Counted from the first letter of the stretch, positions 43,761-55,234 are shown. The stretch is DNA of 64,000 nucleotides from Pseudoalteromonas aurantia 208 (GCF_014858725.1 NZ_AQGV01000009.1:1-64000), one strand, 5' to 3'. Numbers and translations: made by a program. The notes: a model not told the origin generated them from the letters alone.

Positions 43761-45752
43761 ATGCAACTTTTTATGTTTTTTGTGTTCGCTTTATTGGTCA
43801 TACCCACAGTATCAAGCAAAGAGGTCGTGCCCAGTGACAGCACCAACATAGAAATTTTAGAAGTTGAACATACAGGCAGCTATTCACCCTCTTATAAAAT
43901 TTTCCAGCGTCATGAGTTTATTAATAGTGCTCAAACCTTGTCCGATATTCTAAGCTCTATAAATGGCATTCAAATACGCCAAATCAGTGGACTCGGTAAC
44001 CCAGTTGCAATTTCTATCCGAGGTTCAAATAGTAAGCAAGTACAATTTTATATTGATGGGCAGCTCGTCAACGACAGTCAATTTGGTGGATTCGATTTAA
44101 ATCAAATCCCAACAGAGCAAATTCAGAGCATAGAAATAAGTAAAAGCCAAGCGATTGGGACTGGGGCCACTCCCATTGGCGGTGTTGTAAGGATCAATAC
44201 GTACAATCCAGATAGCTCACAAAAAAAGCTATCAGCCGTCGTCGGATCTTTTGGTCATACCGAACTAAATGCTACGGTCAATACGATTTTTGATCAGCAT
44301 ACTTTAACGCTCGGCGCACAAACGCTAAATACCGATAATAATTACAAATACTTAGTGCCTCAAACGTTTAACAACCCTTCTATTTCTGAAAAACAGTCAT
44401 TGCTTAACAATGGCTACAGTAAAAATACACTCTATATCAATGATAATATAAAATTTGAAAACAACAGAGTTAGAATTCACGGGCAATATTCAGATCAAAC
44501 AAAAGAGTTACCGAATTATAGAAATAACTCACCTGAAACCACATCCAATTTAGCTACTAAAACATGGCGTCTCGGCTATTTGCATACATTACATGATATA
44601 CATGCTTATGTACCCAGCATTGAGCTGGATAGCTATTATCAAGATAAGAGTGAAATTTATTTAGACGCCCCCAACGGAGTTTCTGAGCAAAGTTATCATT
44701 ATAACTCTGATAAAAAACATGTGAGCGTAAAGCCAACGGTTATCTGGGACAGTTATACATTTACACCTTTTATTACCCTCACCGACCACGCCTTTCAGTC
44801 CGAACAATTCATAAATGGTCAAGCAAATCCATGTAATGGCATCAGCGAATGCGATATCAAAGCGCAATTGCAGCAAACAAGCTACGGCACACGTATCGAG
44901 TGGCAAGGAAATACACTACCTATTAATATATATGGGTTGTACAACAAGCTACACAACAAATCGAGTAATGAACCTCTCAAAAATACAACAGCGCAAACGC
45001 TATATGCTAACGACCGGTTCAATACACATGAGTTAGGAGCTACCTATCAATGGCGCGAAGTTGTTGCTGAATTCGTTTTCTCTAAAGGTGTCAGAACCCC
45101 AACATTGTTTGAACTTTATGGTAATCGTGGTGCTTTTAAAGGTAACGCAAACTTATTACCTGAGCGCTCTAATACAAGGGCTGTCAACTTTGCATATAAG
45201 CGTAAAGCTCTGGTGCTTAATGCTTCTAGCTATATAAAAAAACAAGAGAACAGCATCGTCGCTATTTTTAATTCCAGCAATGTGGGAAGCTATACAAATG
45301 TCTCTGAAGCCACTTTAAAGGGCTTAGAGTTACAAACTAATTATAAATTTAATACTCAATGGCTGTTTGCTCTACAAGGCACATTCATTCACTCAAATAC
45401 ACACTCAATCTTCAGCGCTTTTGACGATAAAAAGTTGCCAGGTGTTTATCATAAACAATATAGCGCAGCGCTCACTTACCAAGTGAATAACCAGTGGAGT
45501 GTAAGCCTGAATCACAAAATAGACCGTGAGCTTTACTTTAATCGCAGTAATAAATTCCAAAGTGAAAAAAATCGAGGTAATGGCACGCCAGCCGATAGAG
45601 AGGTAACCGACCTGACATTCAACTGGTCACATAGCCAACATAATTTGAATTTGACGTTCAGTAACCTGTTTAATACTGAGTATCAAGATTTAGCCAATCG
45701 CCCCGCTCATGGGCGCAGTATCCAACTTAAATATTCTTTAAAGGGCATCTAA
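43761..45752 (+). CDS. btuB: BtuB-type TonB-dependent cobalamin receptor
   Basis: Outer-membrane barrel that imports vitamin B12 with energy from TonB. 663 residues from the ATG at 43761, which opens a signal peptide (about 1-19). A frame extending to 43629 would start inside the riboswitch and is rejected. The plug domain (about 45-155) includes LSDILSSINGIQIRQISG, VAISIRGSNSKQVQFYIDGQLVND and TGATPIGGVVRI. The barrel ends with aromatic YSLKGI. A TonB-box-like stretch, NIEILEVEH, lies just after the signal. Riboswitch control supports cobalamin as ligand. It is followed 3 bases later by a lipoprotein gene. Confidence 0.9.
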   Translation: MQLFMFFVFALLVIPTVSSKEVVPSDSTNIEILEVEHTGSYSPSYKIFQRHEFINSAQTLSDILSSINGIQIRQISGLGNPVAISIRGSNSKQVQFYIDGQLVNDSQFGGFDLNQIPTEQIQSIEISKSQAIGTGATPIGGVVRINTYNPDSSQKKLSAVVGSFGHTELNATVNTIFDQHTLTLGAQTLNTDNNYKYLVPQTFNNPSISEKQSLLNNGYSKNTLYINDNIKFENNRVRIHGQYSDQTKELPNYRNNSPETTSNLATKTWRLGYLHTLHDIHAYVPSIELDSYYQDKSEIYLDAPNGVSEQSYHYNSDKKHVSVKPTVIWDSYTFTPFITLTDHAFQSEQFINGQANPCNGISECDIKAQLQQTSYGTRIEWQGNTLPINIYGLYNKLHNKSSNEPLKNTTAQTLYANDRFNTHELGATYQWREVVAEFVFSKGVRTPTLFELYGNRGAFKGNANLLPERSNTRAVNFAYKRKALVLNASSYIKKQENSIVAIFNSSNVGSYTNVSEATLKGLELQTNYKFNTQWLFALQGTFIHSNTHSIFSAFDDKKLPGVYHKQYSAALTYQVNNQWSVSLNHKIDRELYFNRSNKFQSEKNRGNGTPADREVTDLTFNWSHSQHNLNLTFSNLFNTEYQDLANRPAHGRSIQLKYSLKGI

Positions 45753-45755
45753 ACC

Positions 45756-47237
45756 ATGTTTCATACGCTAGCTAAAAAAAGCTTACCTTTGAGCCTTATT
45801 GCATCCGCTTTAGTACTTACAGGCTGTGGCTCAAGTGATAAAAATAATGCACCAACACTCACAGGTAATCAATCACCAACAGTCCTAGAAAACACCACTT
45901 TAGTTGGCTCATACACGGCAAATGACGTTGATGGAGATGCATTAATATTAAGCTTGAGCGGTGAATCAAGTGCACTATTTAACCTTGAACAATCAGGAGA
46001 ACTGAGCTTTAAAGACGCACCTGATTTCGAAGTGGTTGGAGACACGACATTTAGTGTAACAATAACCGCAACAGAGCAAACTAATGATAAGCTCAATGCA
46101 TCATTAACAATTTCTATTTCTCTTGATGATGTCAAAGATACACCTGATTTTGCAGTTGTCCAAACCGTTTCCCCCGACTTTTTGGGCTCAGAAGTGGTTT
46201 ACATCGATCCTGTCCAACAAAGTGTTGAAACCGGCTTTTATATAAAAGATGCCTCAGACTATACGCTCAGCACATACAAATCAGATATATACCATATTGG
46301 TCGCTTTAATATTGATGAAATCACAAAATACAATCGTGCGGCACCTGACGTTGCGCTTTGGTCATATTCAACACAAGACAGTCAAGACTCGGTGAGTCGA
46401 AACCCGTACTCATTAGTCTCATTAAATGACAATAAAGCTTATCTTATCCGCTATGGTTCTGGAAAAGTGTGGATAGTAAACCCGCAAGCTACACAAGCTG
46501 AAGACTTCAAAATCGGGGAGCTAGATATTTCTCACTACGCGCATAATAATGCGAATAATACCCCAACCCCATCATCAGCTGCAATACTGGATGGTAAACT
46601 GTATATTGCCATGCAACGTATTGATGACAATTGGACGCCGGGTATTGCTTATGTTGCAGTATTTGACACCTCAACTGATACAGAAATAGAAACCAATGCA
46701 TTAGCTGATGATGAATTTAAAGGCATCCCGCTTGTAGGGAGAAATCCATTAGAGAATAGTGTTGTCACTGCTAATGACAAAGTATATGTCACGTCTCGAA
46801 GTTCATATTCTGGGACTGATTTATCATTAAGTCGAATTGAAGAGATCACCCCTGAGGACTATTCAGTACGAAACATTATTGACGCACAAGCCATCCCAGA
46901 AAGCGAATCAGCCGTTATCAGAGCGAGTGTTATCGTATCTGAGGAAAAAGGTTACTTTTATAGTAATCAAACCTTTTTTAGTCCAGAGTACCATGTAAAA
47001 TCAACCCTACATGAGTTTAACCCAACGACAGGCGCAGTGATTGCGAGTAACATTGCCAACACTGGCGATGATGCAATAGTACAGCTAGCTTTGGATTCAG
47101 CAAACTTTTTATGGATGGGGATCAACAACCCAACAACACCTGGTGTTGATATTATCAATACTGCAGATAATACCCCTGAGGGTACACGCTTACTAACTGA
47201 ACTGACTCCGTCAACGATTCGCTTTGTGGAAAAGTAA
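45756..47237 (+). CDS. Cadherin-like plus beta-propeller-like lipoprotein, B12 operon
   Basis: 493 residues. Lipoprotein signal ending VLTGC (cysteine 24, followed by glycine, so outer-membrane sorting is expected). Residues about 35-130 form a cadherin-like domain (YTANDVDGDALILSLSGE). From about 135 to the end, at least five repeated units combine a short beta strand pair with DGKLYIAM, NDKVYVTS, EKGYFYS or ANFLWMG, the look of a beta-propeller. It begins 3 bases after btuB and is therefore under the same cobalamin riboswitch. A surface B12-binding partner of BtuB is inferred; the propeller count and function are unproven. Confidence 0.75.
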   Translation: MFHTLAKKSLPLSLIASALVLTGCGSSDKNNAPTLTGNQSPTVLENTTLVGSYTANDVDGDALILSLSGESSALFNLEQSGELSFKDAPDFEVVGDTTFSVTITATEQTNDKLNASLTISISLDDVKDTPDFAVVQTVSPDFLGSEVVYIDPVQQSVETGFYIKDASDYTLSTYKSDIYHIGRFNIDEITKYNRAAPDVALWSYSTQDSQDSVSRNPYSLVSLNDNKAYLIRYGSGKVWIVNPQATQAEDFKIGELDISHYAHNNANNTPTPSSAAILDGKLYIAMQRIDDNWTPGIAYVAVFDTSTDTEIETNALADDEFKGIPLVGRNPLENSVVTANDKVYVTSRSSYSGTDLSLSRIEEITPEDYSVRNIIDAQAIPESESAVIRASVIVSEEKGYFYSNQTFFSPEYHVKSTLHEFNPTTGAVIASNIANTGDDAIVQLALDSANFLWMGINNPTTPGVDIINTADNTPEGTRLLTELTPSTIRFVEK

Positions 47238-47249
47238 CAGTTCTAATAA

Positions 47250-47277
47250 AAAGCCTGCAAATGCAGGCTTTTTTATA
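47250..47277. terminator. Bidirectional terminator
   Basis: Stem AAAAGCCTGC / GCAGGCTTTT with an AAAT loop and T tract on the plus side, A tract on the other. It serves the convergent B12 operon and yajQ. Confidence 0.85.
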
Positions 47278-47283
47278 GAAAAA

Positions 47284-47766
47284 TCAATCTCGGAAATTTT
47301 TAAATTGAAATGGTTGACCTAGCTCCCCGCTGCGCACAACCTGCATTGCTTCTTGTAAATCATCTCGCTTTTTACCCGTTACACGCACTTCTTCACCTTG
47401 AATAGAGGCTTGCACTTTAATTTTTGCATCTTTAATTACTTTGACCACTTTTTTAGCCATCTCCTTGTCAATGCCCTGCTTCAAAGCCACTTTACGAGAT
47501 ACATATTTCCCAGAACGCTCAATATCTTTGAGTTCTAAACTTGCGACATCGAGACCACGCTTTGATGCCTTACTGGCTAATATATCGAATAACTGCATCA
47601 CTTGTGGATCCGCTTCCGCTTTTAACGTGATCGTTTCATTAGCAAGTTCAATGGAAGCATCTACACCACGAAAATCATAACGGGTTTCAAGCTCACGTTT
47701 GGCATTGTCTACTGCATTTTGTGCTTCTGTAATTTCAATTTCTGACACGATGTCAAATGATGGCAT
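47284..47766 (-). CDS. yajQ: YajQ family nucleotide-binding protein
   Basis: 160 residues, full length for the family. N-terminal [21 protein letters not shown], central [13 protein letters not shown] and C-terminal [17 protein letters not shown] are highly conserved. YajQ binds nucleotides; the homologue in Xanthomonas binds cyclic-di-GMP and affects gene expression. A single gene with its own terminator. Confidence 0.95.
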   Translation of the reverse strand: MPSFDIVSEIEITEAQNAVDNAKRELETRYDFRGVDASIELANETITLKAEADPQVMQLFDILASKASKRGLDVASLELKDIERSGKYVSRKVALKQGIDKEMAKKVVKVIKDAKIKVQASIQGEEVRVTGKKRDDLQEAMQVVRSGELGQPFQFKNFRD

Positions 47767-47904
47767 AATAATTCTCCTAATAGATATCCATCAATTATAT
47801 CAATCTAAAATTAAGTTTGGACAGCTTTTTATATTCACCCAACAGCCAGTTTTCAATGATATACTGACCGCACTCTTTAACACACCAACAATCTAGGATG
47901 TTTT

Positions 47905-48255
47905 GTGACCAGACGTATTTATCAAATTGTTTTGCTTATCACCTTGGCCATTTGTACCGTATTGTTTGCGAGAGAAATCCAGCATTCGGGCATACAGATA
48001 GAACACCTTGATAAAATTGCTCACTTCGGCATATTTTTCATACTCGCTTTTATTATGCAGCATGCTTTTAAATGGCCTATGTGGTTACAAATTACTTTAT
48101 TAGCAAGTTATGGAGTTGGCATTGAATTAATGCAAGGCATGCTACCCCATCGTCAAGCATCTTTTGCAGATTTTATCGCCGATGTACTTGGGGCTGTCAG
48201 CTATTACGCAAGCTATACTTTATGGCGTACTTGGTGCGGTAAGAAATATGGCTAA
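47905..48255 (+). CDS. VanZ-like membrane protein
   Basis: 116 residues starting at GTG, with AGGAT upstream at good spacing. About four membrane helices. The VanZ-type pattern is seen in HLDKIAHFGIFFILAF and VGIELMQGMLPHRQASFADFIADVLGA. VanZ members influence glycopeptide resistance or phage sensitivity in other bacteria; its role here is unknown. The last 8 bases overlap the panE start. Confidence 0.82.
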   Translation: MTRRIYQIVLLITLAICTVLFAREIQHSGIQIEHLDKIAHFGIFFILAFIMQHAFKWPMWLQITLLASYGVGIELMQGMLPHRQASFADFIADVLGAVSYYASYTLWRTWCGKKYG

Positions 48256-49153
48256 TATACACATTCTGGGGGCCGGTGCTATTGGCTTATCCCTTGCTAA
48301 TGCTTTTAGTCGCGCTCACCATACGACTTTGCTAGTAAGGCGCGAATACGCGACCCCATTTACTTTTTATCACGATCAAAAAAGCCATGTTCTCCCTGTT
48401 GAGCACATCAACATTTATTCACCAACACAACGCTCCCTCGTTATTAGTAACTGCTTTATTTGTGTCAAAGCATATCAATTAGCGCACGCTTTTTATTCAA
48501 TATTCCCGTACTTAACAGAACAAGCAAATGTATTTATTAGCCACAATGGCATGACTAACCTCAATGAATTTAAACAACACCTAAGGCCAAAACAAGCACT
48601 TTTCTTTTTTAGTACGTCAATGGGAGGATTAAAAATAAATGATACGACGGTACAGGCAACAGGAGTCGGAGAAACCTATTTAGGTGTATCAAATGCAACA
48701 GCCTCAGAACGACTATCATACTGCTTTAGTGAATTTTTTTCTTCGCTCTTACCTCATAGCAGGATCCACCCTGATATTGAGCAACTAAGGTGGCAAAAGC
48801 TACTGGTGAATATCGCCATAAACCCTTTATCTGCAATCCACCAAATAAAAAACGGTCAACTACGCCAACCAAAATACGCCAGTACCATTTTACAATTATT
48901 GAATGAAGCATGTGCAGTCGCACAAGCAGAAAAAATAGATATAGGCCTTAATGAGGCACTGACCAGCGCGTATCAAGTAATGACTCGTACCCAAAGCAAT
49001 TCGTCATCTATGGCGCAAGACGTACTGAATAATCGAAAAACTGAAATAGAGGCTATTTGTGGATATATAGTACAAAAGGGAGAGTACCACGGCATTGATA
49101 CCCCTTTTAACCGTAAAAAGCTCAATCAGTTATTGGCTTCTCACAATCGATGA
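48248..49153 (+). CDS. panE: 2-dehydropantoate 2-reductase
   Basis: NADPH-dependent ketopantoate reductase, a step toward pantothenate and coenzyme A. 301 residues from the ATG at 48248, which begins MANIHILGAGAIGLSLANAF, the nucleotide-binding motif. The longer frame from 48164 runs inside the VanZ-like gene and is rejected. Further motifs include CVKAYQL and KLLVNIAINPLSAIH; the C-terminal helical domain has NNRKTEIEAICGYIV. It is placed near coaD, another CoA-pathway gene, 2.4 kb away. Confidence 0.92.
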   Translation: MANIHILGAGAIGLSLANAFSRAHHTTLLVRREYATPFTFYHDQKSHVLPVEHINIYSPTQRSLVISNCFICVKAYQLAHAFYSIFPYLTEQANVFISHNGMTNLNEFKQHLRPKQALFFFSTSMGGLKINDTTVQATGVGETYLGVSNATASERLSYCFSEFFSSLLPHSRIHPDIEQLRWQKLLVNIAINPLSAIHQIKNGQLRQPKYASTILQLLNEACAVAQAEKIDIGLNEALTSAYQVMTRTQSNSSSMAQDVLNNRKTEIEAICGYIVQKGEYHGIDTPFNRKKLNQLLASHNR

Positions 49154-49156
49154 AAA

Positions 49157-49183
49157 AAAGCTGAGTATGCGTAACTCAGCTTT
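49157..49183. terminator. Terminator between panE and thiI
   Basis: Stem AAAGCTGAGT / ACTCAGCTTT with a 7-base loop. A seven-A run on the plus strand before it gives a T run on the minus side, so it is best as the thiI terminator and can also serve panE. Confidence 0.75.
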
Positions 49184-49201
49184 ATCATAAGTGCACTCCC
49201 C

Positions 49202-50662
49202 CTATTCAGGCTTGTACACTTTTACGTTCATAAACCCATTCTCATGCAAGATAAGTGCTTGCAACTGACTCATTACGCCTTTTTTACAGTACAGATAATA
49301 TTCTTTATCTTGAGGTAAATCCGCAAACTTGGTACTTAAACGGAAAAATGGTAGGTGTACAACTTCCACATTATCAACTTCAAGAGGCGATGCATCTTCC
49401 TCATCGGGCGCACGAATATCTAAGATCACGCCATTTTCGGGTAGCTGACTTACACTCTCAGCTTCTTTCACTTCTTCTTTTGCTTCAGCTTCTATCTCTC
49501 TGATATCTTTCACGGTGGCATTTTTAATGACTGTGTCTAAAACATCAAAATCGAACTTAGCTTCCTCAGCAATTATTGTCTCAAGCTTAGCTTTCACTGT
49601 GGGCTTTTTCGAGATAACACCACAATATTCAGGCATTGCTTCAGCCATTTCAATGGTACCTATATCTCTTGCTATATTGATAATCTCGGCTTTATCATGC
49701 TGAATAAGTGGGCGAATAATCAGCGTCTCCGTCACTCTATCAATGACATTCAAATTCGCAAGGGTTTGACTCGATACCTGCCCAATGCTTTCGCCAGTCA
49801 CTAAAGCAGGAATATTTAATCGTTCTGCGACTTGGCTACCCGCACGCATCATCATACGTTTGAGTACCACTCCCATTTGACCGTTTTCAACATTTTCAAG
49901 GATTTCAGCAACAACAGGTTCAAAATCAACAGTAATAAATTTAACCTTATGTGTGGAACTGAAACGATTCCACAAGTAATGACTTACCTGTTTTACACCG
50001 ATTTCGTGAGCTGCTCCCCCAAGATTGAAGAACAAGAAGTGCGTACGAGCGCCCTTTCTCATCATTTGATAAGTCGCCACACCTGAATCAAAACCACCGG
50101 AAATAAGTGAGAGTACATCTTCTTGGGTTGGCAATGGAAATCCTGCAATGCCGTAATGCGTATGCGTGACGATATAAGCTAATTCACCTTTAATTTCTAT
50201 TTTCACAGTCACTTCGGGTTTGCTAAGCTTTACCTTTGCACCTGATACATTTTGATTTAAGCCACCGCCAACATAACGTTCAACATCAGAGGACGTAAAC
50301 GCATGCTCCCCTTTTCGTTTAACTCGAACGCAAAAAGTTTTATTTTCAATACTGTGTCCGGCAAGCTCTAATGTACGTTGATAAATATCATCAAGAGTAT
50401 CAAAGGATGTCTCCTGTACTTCAATAAACTGTACAATGCCAGGTACTCGTTTTAAGTTATCGATAAATAACGCGTGAATTGTTTCATCAGTACTTTGACT
50501 CTCAACTGAAATATTGTCCCAGTTATTTTTTACTCTGACATTTTCATCAAAACGACGCAAAATAATTTTGATATTTCTTTCAAGCACTTGTGTAAAGCGC
50601 TTACGAACAGATTTGCTCTTGATTGCGATCTCAGGATGCAGTTTGACGATAAGTTTAAGCAT
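49202..50662 (-). CDS. thiI: tRNA 4-thiouridine synthase / thiazole synthesis protein ThiI
   Basis: Sulfurtransferase that makes 4-thiouridine at tRNA position 8 and supplies sulfur for thiamine. 486 residues (E. coli 482). THUMP domain (about 60-165), PP-loop ATPase with LISGGFDSGVA (about 185-195), and a C-terminal rhodanese domain with the active cysteine in YYLYCKKGVMSQ. The cysteine of EYCGVISKKPTV, the disulfide partner in E. coli, is also present. A single-gene unit. Confidence 0.96.
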   Translation of the reverse strand: MLKLIVKLHPEIAIKSKSVRKRFTQVLERNIKIILRRFDENVRVKNNWDNISVESQSTDETIHALFIDNLKRVPGIVQFIEVQETSFDTLDDIYQRTLELAGHSIENKTFCVRVKRKGEHAFTSSDVERYVGGGLNQNVSGAKVKLSKPEVTVKIEIKGELAYIVTHTHYGIAGFPLPTQEDVLSLISGGFDSGVATYQMMRKGARTHFLFFNLGGAAHEIGVKQVSHYLWNRFSSTHKVKFITVDFEPVVAEILENVENGQMGVVLKRMMMRAGSQVAERLNIPALVTGESIGQVSSQTLANLNVIDRVTETLIIRPLIQHDKAEIINIARDIGTIEMAEAMPEYCGVISKKPTVKAKLETIIAEEAKFDFDVLDTVIKNATVKDIREIEAEAKEEVKEAESVSQLPENGVILDIRAPDEEDASPLEVDNVEVVHLPFFRLSTKFADLPQDKEYYLYCKKGVMSQLQALILHENGFMNVKVYKPE

Positions 50663-50689
50663 AGAAATAACTCTTTAGACTGGGCGAAT

Positions 50690-50712
50690 GCGCGCCGGGA
50701 CAACTGGCGCGC
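50690..50712. other. GC-rich hairpin between thiI and the tetR gene
   Basis: Perfect 7-bp stem GCGCGCC / GGCGCGC with a 9-base loop, upstream of thiI and after the TetR-type gene. There is no T tract. It could be a weak terminator of the regulator mRNA. Confidence 0.4.
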
Positions 50713-50768
50713 GATTATAGCAAATTTCTACACGACTAGGAAATAACCACTTGGCTAAAATGACCTAA

Positions 50769-51425
50769 TTACGCAATACTCGGTAATGATTCATCAGCCA
50801 ATTGCTGATAATGCGCTTGTAATAAACCTATTTTTTGTGTACTTAGGTCAGTACAATAAGGCTTAAATAACATCAAAACTTTAACTATCCCATTGTAAAT
50901 ATCTTGCTGCTCTAACACCCCTGTTAAACGACGCGCTTTCACATAAGGCGTCCAAAAACTCACTGTCATTTTCAACATATGTGCGACTTCAACAGCATCC
51001 TCATCGCTAATATCAATCACTTTGCTGGTTCTTAAGCCAATCACCACTGATCGAACTTGTTCAAACAAGTCTGCTTGAAAAGAAATGTACTCCTTTTTCA
51101 ACACTTCATCCCTCGCTAAAATATCGGTTAAGTTGTCATAGAAAAAATGATAACGCCACATCAGTTCAAACAATGAATCTAAGTACTTAGTTAGTTGTTC
51201 TAGCGGTTCAAACTCCGTATTCAAAGGTTTAAAATGAGTACTTAAATGCTCTCGATATAATGTAAAAATATTACGGATAATGTCTTCTTTGTTTTTAAAG
51301 TGGTAATACAAGTTCCCCGGACTTATTCCCAAATTAGAAGCTATGTGGTTGGTGGTTATTGCTCGTTCTCCATGTAAATTAAACAAAGCAATACTGGTAC
51401 GAATAATTTTTTCCTTGGTATTCAT
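50769..51425 (-). CDS. TetR-family transcriptional regulator
   Basis: 218 residues. N-terminal TetR helix-turn-helix (about 5-50): KEKIIRTSIALFNLHGERAIT, then NHIASNLGISPGNLYYHFKNKEDI. The C-terminal ligand domain is helical and not assigned to a ligand. It is divergent from coaD with about 190 bases between them, so it could regulate itself and coaD-wzi, but no operator was identified. Confidence 0.92.
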   Translation of the reverse strand: MNTKEKIIRTSIALFNLHGERAITTNHIASNLGISPGNLYYHFKNKEDIIRNIFTLYREHLSTHFKPLNTEFEPLEQLTKYLDSLFELMWRYHFFYDNLTDILARDEVLKKEYISFQADLFEQVRSVVIGLRTSKVIDISDEDAVEVAHMLKMTVSFWTPYVKARRLTGVLEQQDIYNGIVKVLMLFKPYCTDLSTQKIGLLQAHYQQLADESLPSIA

Positions 51426-51610
51426 ATCCTGTTCTCTCTAACACGCAATTTTTATAATGTAAGTAATATATAACCAGCTAAGTATAGCTAATTAGAATAA
51501 CTGAAAATAGCATTAATCAGTTTTAGATATAAGCAAAAATGCATCTAAGCAGACCAGTGAAATATAAGCAGAACACTGGTATTATGACGCAAACTCATCG
51601 AACTCATTGA

Positions 51611-53478
<1,868 letters not shown>

Positions 53479-53788
53479 TCTGAAGAGCATAAAAGTATGT
53501 ATAGGTAAGTTTCATCAAGCTGGTCTTATACTACTTTTATATGCTCACTATGTCACCTCATGCCAGAGAGTAGATGTTTAGCACGCATATTAAGTATCAA
53601 TGATACTCGAAAAAAGTAAAACCATGGATACACCTAATAATAGTACGGGCATAGTTAGCCGTGAATGATTCAAAACATAGTTATCTTCTCATTAAGCCCG
53701 CCCCGAAACACAAGCCTCTTACTAGATTTAATAAAGCAGTTATTTAACATATACAGCACTGATAAAAAATCGCACCCGGCTTTTAAAT

Positions 53789-54399
53789 TTATATTACCAA
53801 GAAATCTCTATGTATAATTAAAGAGAGCACTACTATTAAGTCTAGTAAACTAATAGACTTGATATATAGATTAGCCAGCCACACGGGATAATAAAAAATC
53901 TCCTCTGCCACACTTACCATGTGTAAGAGCAAGAAAAGCAACCCAATCGATGCGACACATAAGATAAAGTAAAATCTTGATATTCTCCATTTTTTAGAAT
54001 TAATTTCATAAATTTATAAATTAACTAAAAAATCCATTATGCAATACAAAAAACCAAGTACCCTAATAAGGATCAATAAAAAATCAGTGAATGATACTAA
54101 AAGTTGTTATTATAGGAACGAAATTGCAGAAAGCTCACAAACGCAGATTCAAGCGGGTAATGCTTTTCATCAGCTTTAAAAGCACTTAGCTCAAACATTC
54201 GCGCAAAATTCAGCAGTGTAGTGATTAAAACCATCCATAACATCAAGTTATTTATCAAATCACTCAACAATGGCAAGAAATTAATTGATGAACTAAACAA
54301 CTCTAACTTATACGGTGGCTCTATTAAGGCTGTGGATATTAAAACTTTTCTTTGAAAGGGTAAGATCAGACCAACTGTAGCTAGAAAAGTAGTTATATA
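53789..54399 (-). pseudogene. Decayed membrane-protein gene
   Basis: Two overlapping minus-strand open stretches. The upper one (54399-54097) has no convincing ATG start (TTG at 54300 is possible) and encodes hydrophobic segments such as LMLWMVLITTLLNFARMF. The lower one (54106-53789) is in the next frame and is cut by TAA at 54014-54016; its final part reads FYFILCVASIGLLFLLLH... and ends DLIVVLSLIIHRDFLVI. That part lines up with the C-terminal half of the neighbouring 147-residue membrane protein (FYVFLGLSINSILFF... DILMISVLILNRDLLGF). I read it as a paralogue broken by a frameshift and a stop. Confidence 0.5.
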
Positions 54400-54517
54400 T
54401 TATGACAATGATAATTCCCGGTTAAATCATGGAATTTCAATTACACAAAAAACCTAAAATACAAAGTATTCAATTTAAAAAGAGCATAAATATAAAAATT
54501 TATTACCTATATATTAG

Positions 54518-54961
54518 CTAAGAAGAAAACCTTTTCTTTATTGCAAAAAAACCAAGTAAATCCCGATTTAAAATAAGAACTGAAATCATTAAGATATCAA
54601 CAGAATTCACTAAAATAGTATATAAGTGCCAAAACCACCAAGAATCTTTATTTTCAAAGAAATGGAGATCAATGAACATTATAAAGAATAATATTGAATT
54701 TATTGACAAACCTAAAAACACGTAAAAAGATGCTGTACAGAACTCTATTTTTCTTAGTTTATGAATTAAGTAAATAAGAAGTATAACGAGTAAATCATAT
54801 GCTATCCATTCTAGATAAACCCAATAGCTAAAACTTAACTTTACTAAATGATTACTTATAAAATAAGAAGTCGCCATAACAGCTGAGGTAATCAGCAGAG
54901 AGAGTTGTCTATTAATTCCAGATACATAAAAGAAAAGGTTAAGTAGAAAACTCAACCCCAT
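54518..54961 (-). CDS. Polytopic membrane protein, unknown
   Basis: 147 residues, about five membrane helices, ending KKRFSS on the probable cytosolic side. Not recognised. No good ribosome site precedes the ATG, and the frame stays open about 25 codons upstream (ELSLHFDTIIVIG...) without a usable start, so the true start is unclear or the gene is 5'-truncated. It lies 87 bases downstream of the 52-residue peptide gene on the same strand and resembles the decayed frame beyond it. A role as a membrane partner or immunity protein for the peptide is speculation from position. Confidence 0.55.
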   Translation of the reverse strand: MGLSFLLNLFFYVSGINRQLSLLITSAVMATSYFISNHLVKLSFSYWVYLEWIAYDLLVILLIYLIHKLRKIEFCTASFYVFLGLSINSILFFIMFIDLHFFENKDSWWFWHLYTILVNSVDILMISVLILNRDLLGFFAIKKRFSS

Positions 54962-55048
54962 TCCAATAACGATAATAGTATCAAAGTGTAAAGATAACTC
55001 CGATAATGCATTACTCAGCTGGACTATAATATGTACTCTCCCAAACCT

Positions 55049-55207
55049 CTAATCTTTAGACTTAGGCCTCGCGCCACCGCCTCGAGCCCCAGAAACAGAG
55101 CCTAGAATTGACTTACTTATTATGACCTTACCAGAAAGCTCTCTATTCTTACTAGCACTTTTCGCTGGTTTGCTTTTTTTTGCTAACATTTCAATTGATA
55201 TAAACAT
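55049..55207 (-). CDS. 52-residue peptide with double-glycine-like leader
   Basis: Too short for usual gene calling. The ATG at 55207 is preceded by GAGGGA at ideal spacing. The N-terminal half is basic (AKKSKPAKSASKNRE). It is followed by KSILGSVSGA, which fits the double-glycine leader pattern: leucine at -7, valine at -4, glycine at -2 and alanine at -1. Cleavage there would release an 11-residue, glycine-rich tail, RGGGARPKSKD. The next gene on the strand encodes a membrane protein. Secretion by a C39-peptidase ABC exporter elsewhere in the genome is inferred; none is in the window. It could also be a non-secreted small protein. Confidence 0.5.
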   Translation of the reverse strand: MFISIEMLAKKSKPAKSASKNRELSGKVIISKSILGSVSGARGGGARPKSKD

Positions 55208-55234
55208 AATTTCCCTCAGTTCCAATATTAACTC

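Noticed and set aside
48164-48247. Longer start for panE
   Set aside because: Lies inside the VanZ-like gene in another frame; the nucleotide-binding motif begins right after the later ATG.
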